Shown piece after piece: positions 32,476 through 45,177 of a DNA stretch of 64,000 nucleotides (the first letter of the stretch is position 1; the number at the start of each line of letters is the position of its first letter). The stretch is taken from positions 59,054,820 to 59,118,819 of the forward strand of contig CM066315.1 in NCBI GenBank assembly GCA_033807775.1. The letters run 5' to 3'. This DNA comes from Saussurea involucrata (Eukaryota > Streptophyta > Magnoliopsida > Asterales > Asteraceae). A model generated the notes under the pieces. It saw only the letters and a program-made list of their open reading frames with translations. It did not search any database and was not told the DNA's origin. Both the position numbers and the translations under genes were made by a program.

Positions 32476-35400
32476 AATTCCGTCCTTGGAATTCCTCATT
32501 GGAAAAGATGCGGGTGTCTTGCCCATACCAAAACTGACACTTCCCCAAGGTGATGCTACTTCTGGCTCAGTCCATCACCTCATTAATTTCGAAACATGGA
32601 ACCTTGGGTGCATTTCCTTCAGTTCTTACGGTACTCTAACTCGTAGGCTACTGTTCCTACTCGGTCGATTTTGACTACAGAAGATTTACTAAGGCTTCTC
32701 ATGCATCAACACTTCCTTTAAGGAGGAACCTGGCTAAATCCTCTGCCACAACACGAGATTCATTTACCAAGAGACAGACACACACTTGACCGCTTGACAC
32801 AAATCCAAACCTGAACGTCCCGACAACTCACAACCTAGAGTTCCTTCATCGAAATACAAGCAATCCTAGATCACTTCTCCCAATCCAACAATCGCCTATG
32901 CCGGAAACATTTCCCTTTTTCCGACCACCTCGACCACAGCTCATCAACCATTTCTTACAAAGTCACTAGCTTAACTCATTTAGTTGTCTCGTCCACTTCT
33001 TCCCTGCACGAAACATACACAATCTCCTTCCTCAATAATCGATCCAACGGTTCGCATACTTATCAAAGGCAATCTACACCATACTGCACCTTTCGGCATT
33101 ACTGTCAAGTTTGCTACTTCCAATTTACTCGTTTAATCCGGCATACTATCTTCATCTCCCCACTTGGCGTGGAGCACTGCCCTCCTAACATTACTTGCCC
33201 CTCTCTCTCCCGGCCTTTCCACATGCCGATAACACTTTCCCAAAACTTACATAACTACACAGTTGCATCAATATCCTATCTTAAGGCATTCAACCAAGTC
33301 ATCTTGAAACAACACTAGTTTGACGTCGCTTCTCATTCTTTGATCTCTAACCTTTACTTCCTCGGGCAAGTCTTTCACACATAAGAGACAACTCACATTC
33401 TTTAAGGATTTCACATCTATTCATCAACAATTTGACTAACACACCCATCATCTTCTTTAGGCTTCCACTGATTCCACAATATGCTTACTTAGCGACTCTT
33501 ACAACTAAAAGCACTTGGTTTCTCCTTTGGATAATCACCCACCACCACTTTGTCATTCTGTCCCGAACATAATCATACCACAACGTCAACTTACACCCTA
33601 TGTGCTCCAACAATCTGGTTAACAAACCGTACCCTCATCCGAAACCCTCAAAAGGCTTCTACCTAACGCTTCCTCTCTCTTTAACATCATTTCACTACCA
33701 CACTAGCTGGCACCATAAGCTTGACAGTTAATGTCACTACACATCCGTACACTCTTTCCCCGTGACATTACACTGCAGACCAGATCTCTCATGATCATTC
33801 ACACAATTCGAGCTTGCCTTCATATCCTCCCGCATACATACCCGGGTCTACCTCGCTACTCAGTCTTTTCCCAACTTGTTGAACTATAACTCACGAGTTC
33901 TCAATTAGCTCAAACGCGAACATGCTAGCTAGCTCCTTACGATCCGAGCCCTTACGTAGACAGGGCATAGTCCCACGCTGAACGATACGATCTACACATC
34001 TGCTTCGTTCGTGTTACATACCTTATTCAAAACAGCAGTCTCTCACCAACTTGACACCCCTACAAGGTGCTCTATTCGCTTTCAACATCCTGGTTCAAGT
34101 CTTCGGCCTCAACCCCCTTACATAGCTGACGACTTCCAAAATCGGAAGTCAACCCGTTGATACTTTCTTAATCTATCCTTTACCATGGGATTCTTACGGA
34201 TCCTGATCCTTCTAACATATCACAATCAACTTCATACTCTGCTTCCCTCATTTCAAAACCTACTCATGTATCATCAAATAGTACAAGATCACCTTATGAC
34301 TCTTATTCGGCATCGAGGATGCCTCATTCCTGCCTCCACACACTACTCATAACGAGTTGCTAATACCACACCTTGAAGGCCTCAAGTCCTTCCTTCGAAC
34401 GCAACCATCCCTTGACACTCGTGCTTTCAGTTTCCGAACAAGGGTGCAGACCCTCATACACCCGATACCAAGGTCTACTCCCGAATCTACCACTGTTCGT
34501 CCTTTCTCTTGAACATAATACTAATGCTACAACATTCTTTCCTGATTTGCCCGACCCTTTTCAACTCTTAGACTTCTTCCTTAGCTTAACATGTAATATC
34601 TTACGACCTAGTGAATTCATAGCCTCCATGCATGTCATGCAGTAATTAAATCATTTTTATAAAACAGTTCACATTCTTCACATAAGCGTCAAACATGGTA
34701 CTGCATTGTGTTAAGGATCACATCGTTAACCGCGATTGGGGCCCCAGCAGACTCCCCTTTCGCCTCTTCTGGAGCCTACGCAGACTCCCCTTCCCGGAGC
34801 CTACGCAGACTCCCCTCTACTCGAAATAGGAGGAAATGAATTCCAACCTACCAGTCTGTCATACATATCCAAGGGGTCATTAGAACCCGAGGATCTATCT
34901 CTGATCCCACAGCGCAGACCGACTCCACATAGCATACACATAGTTCATCGTAAACATAAAACATGAACTCCGTATAACGTTTTACAATCCATATCATATT
35001 ACTGGACAATCTTTTCAGTAGAACATTCTTTTCATGGGAAAACATTCGTGACAGCTTGTAAATAAATCATGCTCATAAACCTACTCTGATCAGTAAAATA
35101 TTAACTTTCGTTTACGTAAAAGTCAGGTAAAATAACAGCGCATATTCATAAAAATCACCTTCCTGGGAAAACACGTAAGAGCACGTATTTTAGTTAGAAA
35201 AACTCACATACGATATTTTAATTAAATCATTTCGTACGTTCTATCAATTTAAATACACAACATTTGGAAACAACTCGGGTGCACATGACCCCATCACTCT
35301 TATCACTTCAATACCCTGCACAACGATTCGAGAATCGTTTGCATGTTTCTTCCTGTGAACCTCAATCTTGCTCAATCCGAACAATGTTATTACGACAGTA

Positions 35401-36735
35401 ATACATTGCATGAAAATCTTTTCGTATGACACAAGTCTGAAAGAAATTACCGACACCAAGTAAACCAGTCGGTCCTCACACTCATTTGTATGATATCAAC
35501 AGACCAATACTCATTTGATTGTAAAAGTTTTACTGGCAAACGTTTTCTTGACCTTTTTATAACAATTTAACTTATCATGAAAAGTGTGAAATATTTTGTA
35601 AATCGCTAAGCTCGAAATCTCAACGTACAATGTAACAAAACAAACAGTTATTTGAGTCCCGACTTCCAATGTGCAGACAGACGTTACAATTCCGTACCAG
35701 CACTAGTACTAGTACTAGTACTTGATTGATTGAGGCCGCCCGTGTGCCTGCTCCCTTCCTCCATATTTATCTCTCCCACGAACCAATACTTTAAACATGC
35801 ACTCGCACAAGTTGACTCATTTTTTGTTCAAAATTGACATTTACGTATTTATTTTAAATCGTGAAAATTTCATGTTACACAAAAGAACGCCATGCATGAG
35901 ACTCTACTTGCAATTGAAGGCTACTCACTCTAACAAGGTCAACCGCTTTACTTACGCCACTTATCCTTAACACTCCACCTACAACCAATGGTCGTCCTTT
36001 CGGTCACGCAACAACTTGCTGAACACACTTTCTACATCTCACTCACTCAACCCTTTCATACTATTTCGTTTTGAACAACTATCTCACTTTCCACTTCTAT
36101 ATGCTTTCACTTCACTATAGGTATCTTATTTCATTTGCCATGTCCTTGAAAAGCTCGAATAAGAATTCAAAGCTCCATTGACACTTTCAAGATTTCGACA
36201 TCGTCCTTTCTTACCATCCCGACCGATCTATCCCATGATTTCTAGAACTGGGACCCTCCCGAAACAGGAGTCTTACTCAAACTCAACATCCATCCTCTTC
36301 GAATCCACGAAGAGTTACCTCTAGCCGACTCATAACGTTCTATACAACATTTCCTCTCTTCGATGTATACATACATCACCTCATATACGACTTCTCATGA
36401 ACCTCCCCAACAAGAGTTTCACCCTACCCCTCGGGGACCTTGCTGACATTCTAACGTGCTGGAACACGACATAACACTAGGCAGGTTAATAAGGTAGGTT
36501 AGGCACATACATGTACCTGTAAGTTCGCAATTACACTGGCCAGGTGAAATCCCAAACTTACCTTACATGACAGTCCTCAGTACCCGATTAGTCCTATCTC
36601 TATATTAGTGTCCTCCTAACGTATTCCCTGTATCTACAATAGTGCCCTCCTAACGCATTTTCTGATTCTCAGTTGTGAATTCTACTCCAAAGTTTAAGTT
36701 TAGGCCCATCCGGTCACCTAAATCCCTTAAACTAT
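32476..36735 (-). other. Non-coding interior of element A
   Basis: No frame shows a known domain. Short blocks match B, C and D in the same order, for example the region around the AAGGGTGCAGACCCTCATAC block (34440), GATTCGAGAATCGTTTGCATG (35325), GGTTTACTTGGTGTCGGTA (35450, minus), CTCCCGAAACAGGAG (36255) and the leader block CACTGGCCAGGTG (36533). A fragment of an LTR is embedded at 34644-35232. Confidence 0.7.
34644..35232 (-). repeat. LTR fragment embedded in element A's interior
   Basis: The 576-bp insert relative to element B carries the intron-2-like LTR block (GGGGCCCCAGCAGACTCCCC and the AACCTACC, CCGAGGATC and AGCGCAGACCGAC blocks). A 13-bp direct repeat AATTAAATCATTT lies at 34644-34656 and 35220-35232. 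It is not a complete LTR. Confidence 0.75.
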
Positions 36736-36748
36736 GGCTCTGATACCA
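36736..36748 (-). promoter_or_regulatory. tRNA-iMet primer binding site of element A
   Basis: GGCTCTGATACCA on plus is TGGTATCAGAGCC on minus. It ends two bases from the right LTR. Confidence 0.9.
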
Positions 36749-36750
36749 TC

Positions 36751-38370
36751 TGTAACCGCCCGAAAACACTATAGGACATACATAGCATTAGAATCAAACT
36801 CTTTTCAATAAAACTGGGTCCCAACATTTCGTTACATCATTCATAAGCTAAGGTTGGCGGAAACAACCTATACACAACTGAGAATATTCTAACTCCTATG
36901 GATGGCACTTGCACTGTCTCTAGCTACGCATGTACTCTATCTTGCTCTTGCTCACTTACTTGAGCCTCCTACTACTTGCTTACCTGAAAATGGTTTAGTT
37001 TTGAAAAACGAGGGTTAGACCAAAAGGTCTAGTGAATTCCCTCCGTAAAACAACATGTATAAACCACGTTAAATCATTTTAAAATAATTCATGAACTATC
37101 ACACATATGGTACTGCACTGTATGGGGAATCACATACACATCCGCGATCGGGGCCCAAGCAGACTCCCCTTTCGCCCTCTCGTATCGGGGCCCAAGCAGA
37201 CTTCCCGATACTCGCCTAGGAGGGAAACAAATTCCAACCTACCGTCTCGTCATACGCATCCAAGGGATCATCGGATCCCGAGGCTCTCTGACCCCGCAGT
37301 GCAGACCAACATCAAATAACATGCACATACGTTCCATATGCATGAAAAATAGAATCTTTACAAATCATGCAATCTCATTTCATCATGTCAAGCTTTCTTT
37401 AAGCATAAATAAGCACATACGTTAGGAACATGCATTTCAGTTGTAAACATTTCATGCGCTTTAAGAACCATAATCAGTAAAGAAATGTTTAACATTTTAA
37501 GCCGTAGAAAGGGTTTCGGGAACTCACCTTAATTGACGTACAATGCACTTCCTAAACACCTTCAAGCTACACCCACAGAACACCTAAGGCAAAAGATCCA
37601 CATCAGATAAATAGCTCAGCCCTACTGTCCGGATACCCCTTTCCGGACACAACACTTTTCCGGACACAAGACTTATCCGGACACAATACTTTTCCGGACA
37701 CAATACTTTTCCGGACACAAGACTTATCATGACACAAGCTTATCCGGAGACTTCAGCTACCCGGATACTAAGAAACACCCGGACACCCTCACGGGGCACT
37801 TACCCGGACACTCGCAACATATCCGGACACCACCGAACACTGGTGTCCGGAAAACACGGTTGTTCGAACTTAATAAGTCTAAAACTGATTTATACTCCGA
37901 TTTTTGCCATTGAGTCGATTAGATATATACAAGGGTTCATCCACCAACCTCAAATACGCACTTAATCCATTTATAAACTTCTAAATCGGTTTAACAAGAC
38001 AAAAACCCTTAAAACCCATTTTAAAGGAAAAGAGGTGAAAACTCAAAGAATCACCACAATAAATCTCAAGAATCCAAACCAGTAGAGATCGAACACAAGA
38101 ATTTACAAGGAATAAGAGTTACCTTACTGATTTCTTCTTTGATTCTTCTCTTCTTTGATCTCTTCCCAAAACTCTGCTCTTTTTCCTTTTCTCTCTTAGC
38201 CACCAACCACAAAACCCAAATACTGATTTTTGGAATAATAGAGGCTGCCCTAGGGTATTGAGTCCATAAATACCTTTCATAAATTGCAGAATAGTCCCTT
38301 GCCTTAACTTTCATACTTAGCACAATGAACACTAAACTTTCATACTTGCACAAGAAACCCGGTTGTTACA
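36751..38370 (-). repeat. 5' LTR of element A (1620 bp)
   Basis: Near-identical to the left LTR apart from one extra 17-bp unit and scattered SNPs. A TATA-like box lies at 38266-38272 (minus). Intron 1 is predicted at 37584-38122, exon 2 at 37528-37583 and intron 2 at 36984-37527. Confidence 0.9.
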
Positions 38371-38375
38371 CTAGC

Positions 38376-39300
38376 ATGCCACGTGTCGTCTTCTGGTGAG
38401 CCGACTTCAGTATTTTCCCGCCTAAACATGTATCTGGACGCAGTTTACATTATAAGTTCAGTTATCACACCCACATTCACTCCTCCTTAAATCTCTCCTT
38501 AATTCAATTTTTTTAATTTATACGTTACATTTACTACCCTTATAATTAGGTATGTAGTTTACTTTTAATCTCTTACTTTTTTATTTTTCATTTTAAACTT
38601 TTATCATATAAACATAAATTATGTATATGAACTAAAATGCATTAAAAAAACATTTCTATTTTTTACAAATTATACCATTGTAATCGCTTCGTCAATACCT
38701 TCGAAATGAGCCCAATAATGAATATTTTTTTATTTAATTATATTATTAAATATCATAAATATATACGAATTAATGTGTCGTGATTAATATGAGATTTGTT
38801 GAAATTAGTATGGGATTTGATACAAATAATCACTAAATTGTCGTGATTTTCTTTTTGCAATTTCATATCAATTTTTACTTCAAAGTCGAATTTCTTCGAC
38901 GAATTACAATTCTATCAAATTCCATTCTGTCAACGAAACACCTTTACAATTATCATAAGAGATCTAATTACTTGGAAAAAAAATCACTTATCAACTGACT
39001 TTTGGATTATGAGTTTGAACCTTTTTCAAAAATATAAATATGCAAATATTTTAGTATAGTATATTTAATTATTTATACTTTCTTAATCATGATTATATTA
39101 TTTTCTCTAATTTTAATTGAACTACATAATATCAGTTATCAACAGATGGTTAGTTAATGATATTTTCAAAGTTAAATTGTTATGCTTCCCGTCAATTCAC
39201 TTTAAATTAATCTTTCATAATAGTTGATTTGGTTATAATTATATAAATTTTTTTGATTGATATTATTATAAAGTATAAGTATACGATTGATATAGATATT
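38376..39300. other. Non-coding spacer between elements A and B
   Basis: AT-rich with no recognised feature. It is the pre-insertion flank of element A. Confidence 0.4.
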
Positions 39301-39501
39301 TAAGGCGCCACGCTTACCAATTCACATCATCTTACTGGATGAATATAAAAGGACCAGGAATCTTACCACGGTTAGCGCTTACCGGGTAAATTGTACATAC
39401 AATGCCGTTTTGGTGGACTAAAATCTTACCCGTTAAGTAAGTGATGTTGGATTTTATCGATAAGCGCATAACGGGTAAGTGTTCGGGTAAACGACACCTT
39501 A
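39301..39501. mobile_element. MITE-like element, copy 2 (TAAGGCGCC..GACACCTTA)
   Basis: Imperfect terminal inverted repeats (TAAGG(C/T)G(C/T)C..) flank ~200 bp with repeated TTACC/GGTAA, resembling the copy at 18104-18351. No clear target duplication. Confidence 0.4.
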
Positions 39502-39736
39502 ATCAAGCGTTTTTTATGTATTTTTGCTAATTTGTGGATGATTAAATACCGACCTTATCGATTCAAGACTTAAAAACTCACAAGTTTTGTATTTTATTTT
39601 CTTATGATTGTCTTCTAGCAAATCTTTACATATAGTTACTTAAAAACCTTGACATATAATCAATTAATCATCATATTCAATCAAATATATCCTCTTTTCG
39701 TTTAAAAAAAAGTTATTTTAAGCGAAATTACATATC

Positions 39737-41558
39737 TGTAACATCCCACAGTGCAATAGAACAATCTTGGCATTAAGTCATAACATTTACAATTCTGGGT
39801 CCCAATACATCATTACATTCATTTAAAACTAAGGTTGGCGGAAACAACCTATACACAACTGAGAACATTTTAACTTCTACAAGAGGCACTCGCAGTGTCT
39901 CAAGCTGCAACTGTACACTATCTTGCTCATACTCACTTACTTGATCCTCTTTCTACTTGCTTACCTGAAAATGGTTTAGTTTTTGAAAAGCGAGGGTTAG
40001 ACCAAAAGGGTCTAGTGAATTCCCTCCGTAAAACATGCAAACCAGTATAAAGACATTTATAAAAGATTCAACGTAAACCTTCACATACATCAGGCATGGC
40101 GCTGCACTGTGTATAGGATCACATAAACATTCTGCGATCGGGGCCCAAGCAGACTCCCCTTTCGCCCTCTCGTATCGGGGCCCAAGCAGACTCCCCGATA
40201 CCCGCCTAGGAGGAAACGAATTCCAACCTATCGTCTCGTCATAAATATCCAAGGGACCATCAGACCCCGAGGATCCCTCTCTGATCCCACAGTGCAGGCC
40301 GACTCCACATAGCACATCATTCATTTACATAAAACATGCACCTTTAATCCTTTAAATCATCATTCTCATTTCATCATACATAATAAGCTTTCTCAAGTAA
40401 AACATGGAGTTCATGGGTAAACATGCGTGATTGTTACAAACAGTTCATGCTTGTAAATGAAACCAATTTCAGTTAAAACATTTAACACTTTGCGTCGTAA
40501 AAAGGTTTAGGGAACTCACCTGAGAGAAATTTCCTTTCAAACCTTGCATCTCGTTCCAACCGTAAACCTATTAATTTAATTATATAAAAATATAATTAGC
40601 CTTACTAATCCTTTAAACTTGGACCGTCCTCCCCTAACTCGATTCTAGCATGGGTAGACATTCTCTCGGCTAAACCACTAAGGGAAGAATCTCAATGGAC
40701 ATGGCCTTGCGTCACAGGCACGGGCGCACTACTCACTTTTCGCAACAGGCGCCTGCGAGAAGTACACTTTTCGCAACAGGCACTTGCGAGAAGTACACTT
40801 TTCGCAACAGGCGCTTGCGAAAAGCTCACTTTTCGCAACAGGCACTTGCGAAAAGTTCACTTTTCGCCAAAGACACTGTTCATCGTCTCCTACCTCTGAT
40901 CACTGACCCAAACTCGCTTAACTCTGACCTTTCTTTCTAAAATCGATTTTAGATAGATATAATCTACACCAACAACAATCCCCATCGATTTCTACGAAAT
41001 TTCTAATCTGAAAGGTTTTGTTCTGAAAGACACAGGTCTGATTTATATTCCAAAATCTCAAGAACCATTTGCACTTAAACCCCCTTCTTGCCATTAAATT
41101 CGAGTTCACTAATACCCCATTTTGTTCGAAAATCAGAAAATGCAATAAGAGGTTTAAAAACCTTCGATAATGGCAAAGTCAGATGGGAATCCCATCTGAT
41201 TCCACCATTTCGATTCAGACATAGCCCACAGAGGAGAGAAAAACTTGGAATTGAGAAATGCCAATGAGGTGGGGACGATTACCTGAACAGAAATTCCTCC
41301 TTGCACACAACTCGATCTCCACACCAACACCACACTGAATCGTTCTCCTCCTTCTTCCTTTCTCAGCACAGCCGCCAACAGTCAACAGCAATAGGAATAA
41401 TACTGATTCTTTTTGTTTTGACATTAAATGAAGGCTGCCCTAGGGATTTGGGCCCAATAATTAAATACACACTTTCAAAAACGCCCTTTAAGTAAACTTT
41501 CATTCTTCTTAATTTGGCCACCAAGCCTTTCTTTATTGCAAACGTTTGGGTTATTACA
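39737..41558 (-). repeat. 3' LTR of element B (1822 bp)
   Basis: Minus-strand ends TGTAATAACCC..GGGATGTTACA. A TATA-like TATTTAA lies at about 41461-41467 (minus). Intron 1 is predicted at 40568-41282, exon 2 at 40520-40567 and intron 2 at 39965-40519. Open frames within it (e.g. 39953-40324) cross these junctions and are not considered genes. Confidence 0.9.
40735..40870 (-). repeat. 31-bp tandem hairpin array in LTR B
   Basis: About four units built on ACTTTTCGCAACAGGC. Within a unit CTTTTCGCAA is followed after a 7-nt spacer by TTGCGAAAAG, a perfect 10-bp inverted repeat in the best copies. The array lies inside predicted intron 1, where the other families have TCCGGA units. The same array lies at 46176-46311 in the other LTR. 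Confidence 0.88.
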
Positions 41559-44500
41559 ACCTTCCCTCCTTAAAAGAATTCCGTCCCCGGAATTCCTCAT
41601 TGGAAAAGATGCGGGCATCTTGTCCCCACCCGAAACTGACGCTTCCCCAAGGTACTGCCCCTACTGACCCGGTCAACTATCTCATCGATTTCGAAACATG
41701 GAACATCGGTTGCATTCCCTTCAGTTCTTACGGTACTCTAACCCGTAGACTACCGTTCCTACTCGACCGGTCTCAACAACCGAGAATGAAATAAGGCTTC
41801 TCATGCATTAATACTTCCTTTAAGGAGAAACTCGTCGGAATCCCCCACTTCAGCACGAAACTTGTTCACTAAGAACCACTCACACACTTGACAGCTTGGC
41901 ACAAGGCCAACCCTGTACATCCCGACAACTCGCAACCCGGAGTTTCTTCACCAAACATCTATGTAATTAACATTTCCCTTCTCTCAGACTATCTAGACCA
42001 CAGTTCGTCAAACTTCTCTCACATTCTCACTATTTCGTCACCCCATCCTTATACGTAACTAAGGATAGGAACCTCCAACCCATCATTGAAGTGTTCACCT
42101 ATTCGAATTAAACTTATCCTGAAACTCAACCATTCCTCGCTGATCTCCATGTTCGTTCAATCATAAAAACACGACTCCGGTTATCCTCGCCCAACTGGGA
42201 GGAGTAACCATGATCAAACCATACTATTCTCACTAGTTTAATCACTACACGACCAATTCGTATATACTTTTCTCACACAATCACTAACTTAACTCATTCA
42301 GCTGTCTTATCCACTCCTTTCCTGCATAAAATCATACCCAAATCCCTTCCTCAATACTCTTTCCCATGGTTCTCACACTTATCAACGACAATCTACCCAT
42401 CACTGCACCTTTCGACAATACTGTCAAGTTTGCTACTTTCAACTTACTCACTTATTCCGACACACTATCTTCACCTCCTCGCGTTAGCGTGAAGCACTGC
42501 CCACCAAACATTACTTGCCTTTTTCTCTCGACCTTTCCTCATGCTGACATCACCTCCTCATTACTTACATCATCAAACAGTTGCATCAATATCCTATTTT
42601 AAGGCATTCAACCAAGTCGTCTTGTAACGATTCTAGTGTTCAACGTCACTACCCATTCTTTGATCTCCAACTTTTACTTACTCATATCCTTCTTTCGCAC
42701 ATAGGTAATAGTTCACATTCTTTATGGATTTCACATCTATTCCACCACAATTTGTCTAACACACCCATTATCTTCTTTAAACCTTCAGTGATCCCAAAAA
42801 TATGCTTACTTAGCGACTCTTACAACTAAAAACACTTGGTTTCTCCTTTGGGTAACCACCCACCACCACTCTGTCATTCTATTCCGAATATAATCATACC
42901 ACAACGTCAACTTCCACCCTACGTGACCCAACAATCCGGTTAACAAATCATACTCTTCATCCGAAACCCCAAACAGGCTTCTATCTGGTGTTTTCTTTCT
43001 CTCTAACATCCCATCACTACGACCCTAACTGACACATTACTCTTGACAATCATTATCACTACATATCTGTACATTCCTCATTCATCACATCACACTGCAG
43101 ACCAAATCTCTCATTGCCATTCTTACACAATTCATACTTGCCTTCACATTTTCTCGCATACACAACGAGTCTATCTCGCTACTTTTTCCTTTCTCACTCT
43201 AGCTGAACTATAACTCCCTAGTTTCCAATTAGCTCAGATGTAACCATTCTTGCTCGCTCTTTACGATTCGAGCCCTTACATAAGCTGGGCACAGTCCCTC
43301 ACTGGATGATAAAATCTATACACTAGCTTCGCTCGAGTTACATACCTCATCACTCTATGAACCCTCCACACTTCATAAATAGAACACTTAATCAAGCAAT
43401 AACTTCTCATCCTCTTAGCACCCTACAAGGTGTTCTATCAGCTTCCAACCTCTTGGTTCAAGTCTTCGGCCTCGACCATCTTACACAACGGACGACTTCT
43501 ACAACAATTAACAATCTGCAACTACTTCCTTAACTTATTATTTAACAAGGGTTCCTTACGGAACCTAATCCCTCCGACTTACTATAATCAGCTTCATGAT
43601 CTGTCTTCCTCTTTTCGAAACATACTCATATAACATCAACCTTACAAGCTCGCCTCGAAACTCATATTTCTATGCCATAGACCTTTCATTCTTCCTTACC
43701 GCACTACTCGTAATGAGTCACAGAACCAACGCCTTGAAGGCTTCAAATCCTTCCCCCGGACACAACCGTCCCTTGCCCACCATATTCCGGTTACCGAACA
43801 AGGGTGCAAACCCTCGTACAACCGCTACTATCATCCACTCCCGACTCTACCACAGTTCCCCTTTTCTCTTGAACACAATATTAAGGCTACAACATTCTTT
43901 CCTGATTTGTCCGACATTTCTCCACTCTTGAAGTTCTTCCTTAGCTTAATATGCAATATCCTATGACCTAGTGAGTTCATAGCCTTCATGCATGACAATG
44001 CAATAAATAAATCATTTCATACATTTTATCATTTTAAACAAACAACATTTGGAAACAACTCGGGTACACGTGACCCCATTACTCTTAAAACTTCAATGCC
44101 CTGCACAACGATTCGAGAATCGTCTGCATGCCCCTTCCCGTGAACCTCAATCTTGCTCAATCCGACACTGTTATTACGACAGTAATATAATGCATGAATT
44201 TTTTTTATTTTTTTTACATACGCTTGTATATTCTGACTCATTTTCGATTGGAATCCATATTTAAACATTTAACTTAAATTGTGAAAAACCTTCAAGTTAC
44301 ATGAAAGAATACTATGCATGAGACTCTACTTGAAACTGAAGGCTACTCACTCTAACAAGATCAACCGTTCTACTTACGCACTTATCCTTGACACTCCACC
44401 TACGACCAATGGTCGTCCTTCCGGTCATGCAATAACTCGCTGAACACGCTTTCCACACCTCACTTACTCAACCATTTCATACTATTTCGTTTTGATCAAC

Positions 44501-45177
44501 TATCTCACTTTCTACTTCTACATGCTTTCAGTTCACTATAGGTATCTTAATTTCATTTACCCTGCCATCAAGAAGCCCGATTAGGAAATCAGAGCTCCAT
44601 TGACACTTTCAAGATTTCGACACAATCTTTCCTTACCATCCTGACTGATCTATGCCATGATTTCTAGAACTGGGACTCTCCCGAAACAGGAGCCCTACTC
44701 AAACTCAGGCATTCACCCTTTCCAAATCCACAAAGAGCTACCTCTAGACGACTCATAACATTCTTTACAACATTCCTTCTTTATGTCGTATACATACATC
44801 ACATCATAAGTGACATCTCATGAAACTTCCCCATCAAAGGATCTCAATCTATCCCTCAAGGATCTTGCTGACATTCTAAAGTACTGGCATACGACATAAA
44901 CACTAGATAGGTTAATAAGGTAGGTTAAGCACATACATGTACCTGTAAGTTCGCCATTACACTGGCCAGGTGAAATCTCAAACTTACCTTACATGACAGT
45001 CCTCAGTACCCTATTAGTCCTATCTTTATAATAGTGTCCTCCTAACGCATTTCCTGTGTCTACAATAGTGCTCTCTTAACGCAATTCCTGATTCTCAGTT
45101 GTGATTTTCTACTCCCAAGTTTAAGTTTAGGCTCGTCCGGTCACCTAAATCCCTTAAACTATGGCTCTGATACCATT
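41559..45177 (-). other. Non-coding interior of element B with purine tract and primer site
   Basis: The purine tract is beside 41559 (CCTTCCCTCCTTAAAAG on plus). The primer site is at 45163-45175 (GGCTCTGATACCA on plus). The rest is collinear with A, C and D and has no recognisable coding domain. Confidence 0.75.

Larger units (their letters stand above)
30855..38370 (-). mobile_element. Element A: Tekay-related LARD-like LTR element (7516 bp)
   Basis: Perfect target duplication CTAGC at 30850-30854 and 38371-38375. The purine tract lies beside the left LTR and the primer site beside the right LTR, so the element is on the minus strand. The 4.3-kb interior has no credible gag or pol frame. 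Large non-coding interiors define LARD elements. Interior blocks are collinear with B, C and D. Confidence 0.88.

Noticed and set aside
39953..40324. 123-aa minus-strand frame, repeated with one or two changes at 45394-45765
   Set aside because: Both lie at the same place in the two LTRs of element B, so their similarity reflects LTR identity. They cross a predicted splice acceptor and resemble no known protein.
40735..40870. CRISPR-like regular repeats (also the 17-bp and 30-bp arrays)
   Set aside because: No unique spacers; these are head-to-tail tandem repeats in LTRs of a plant genome.
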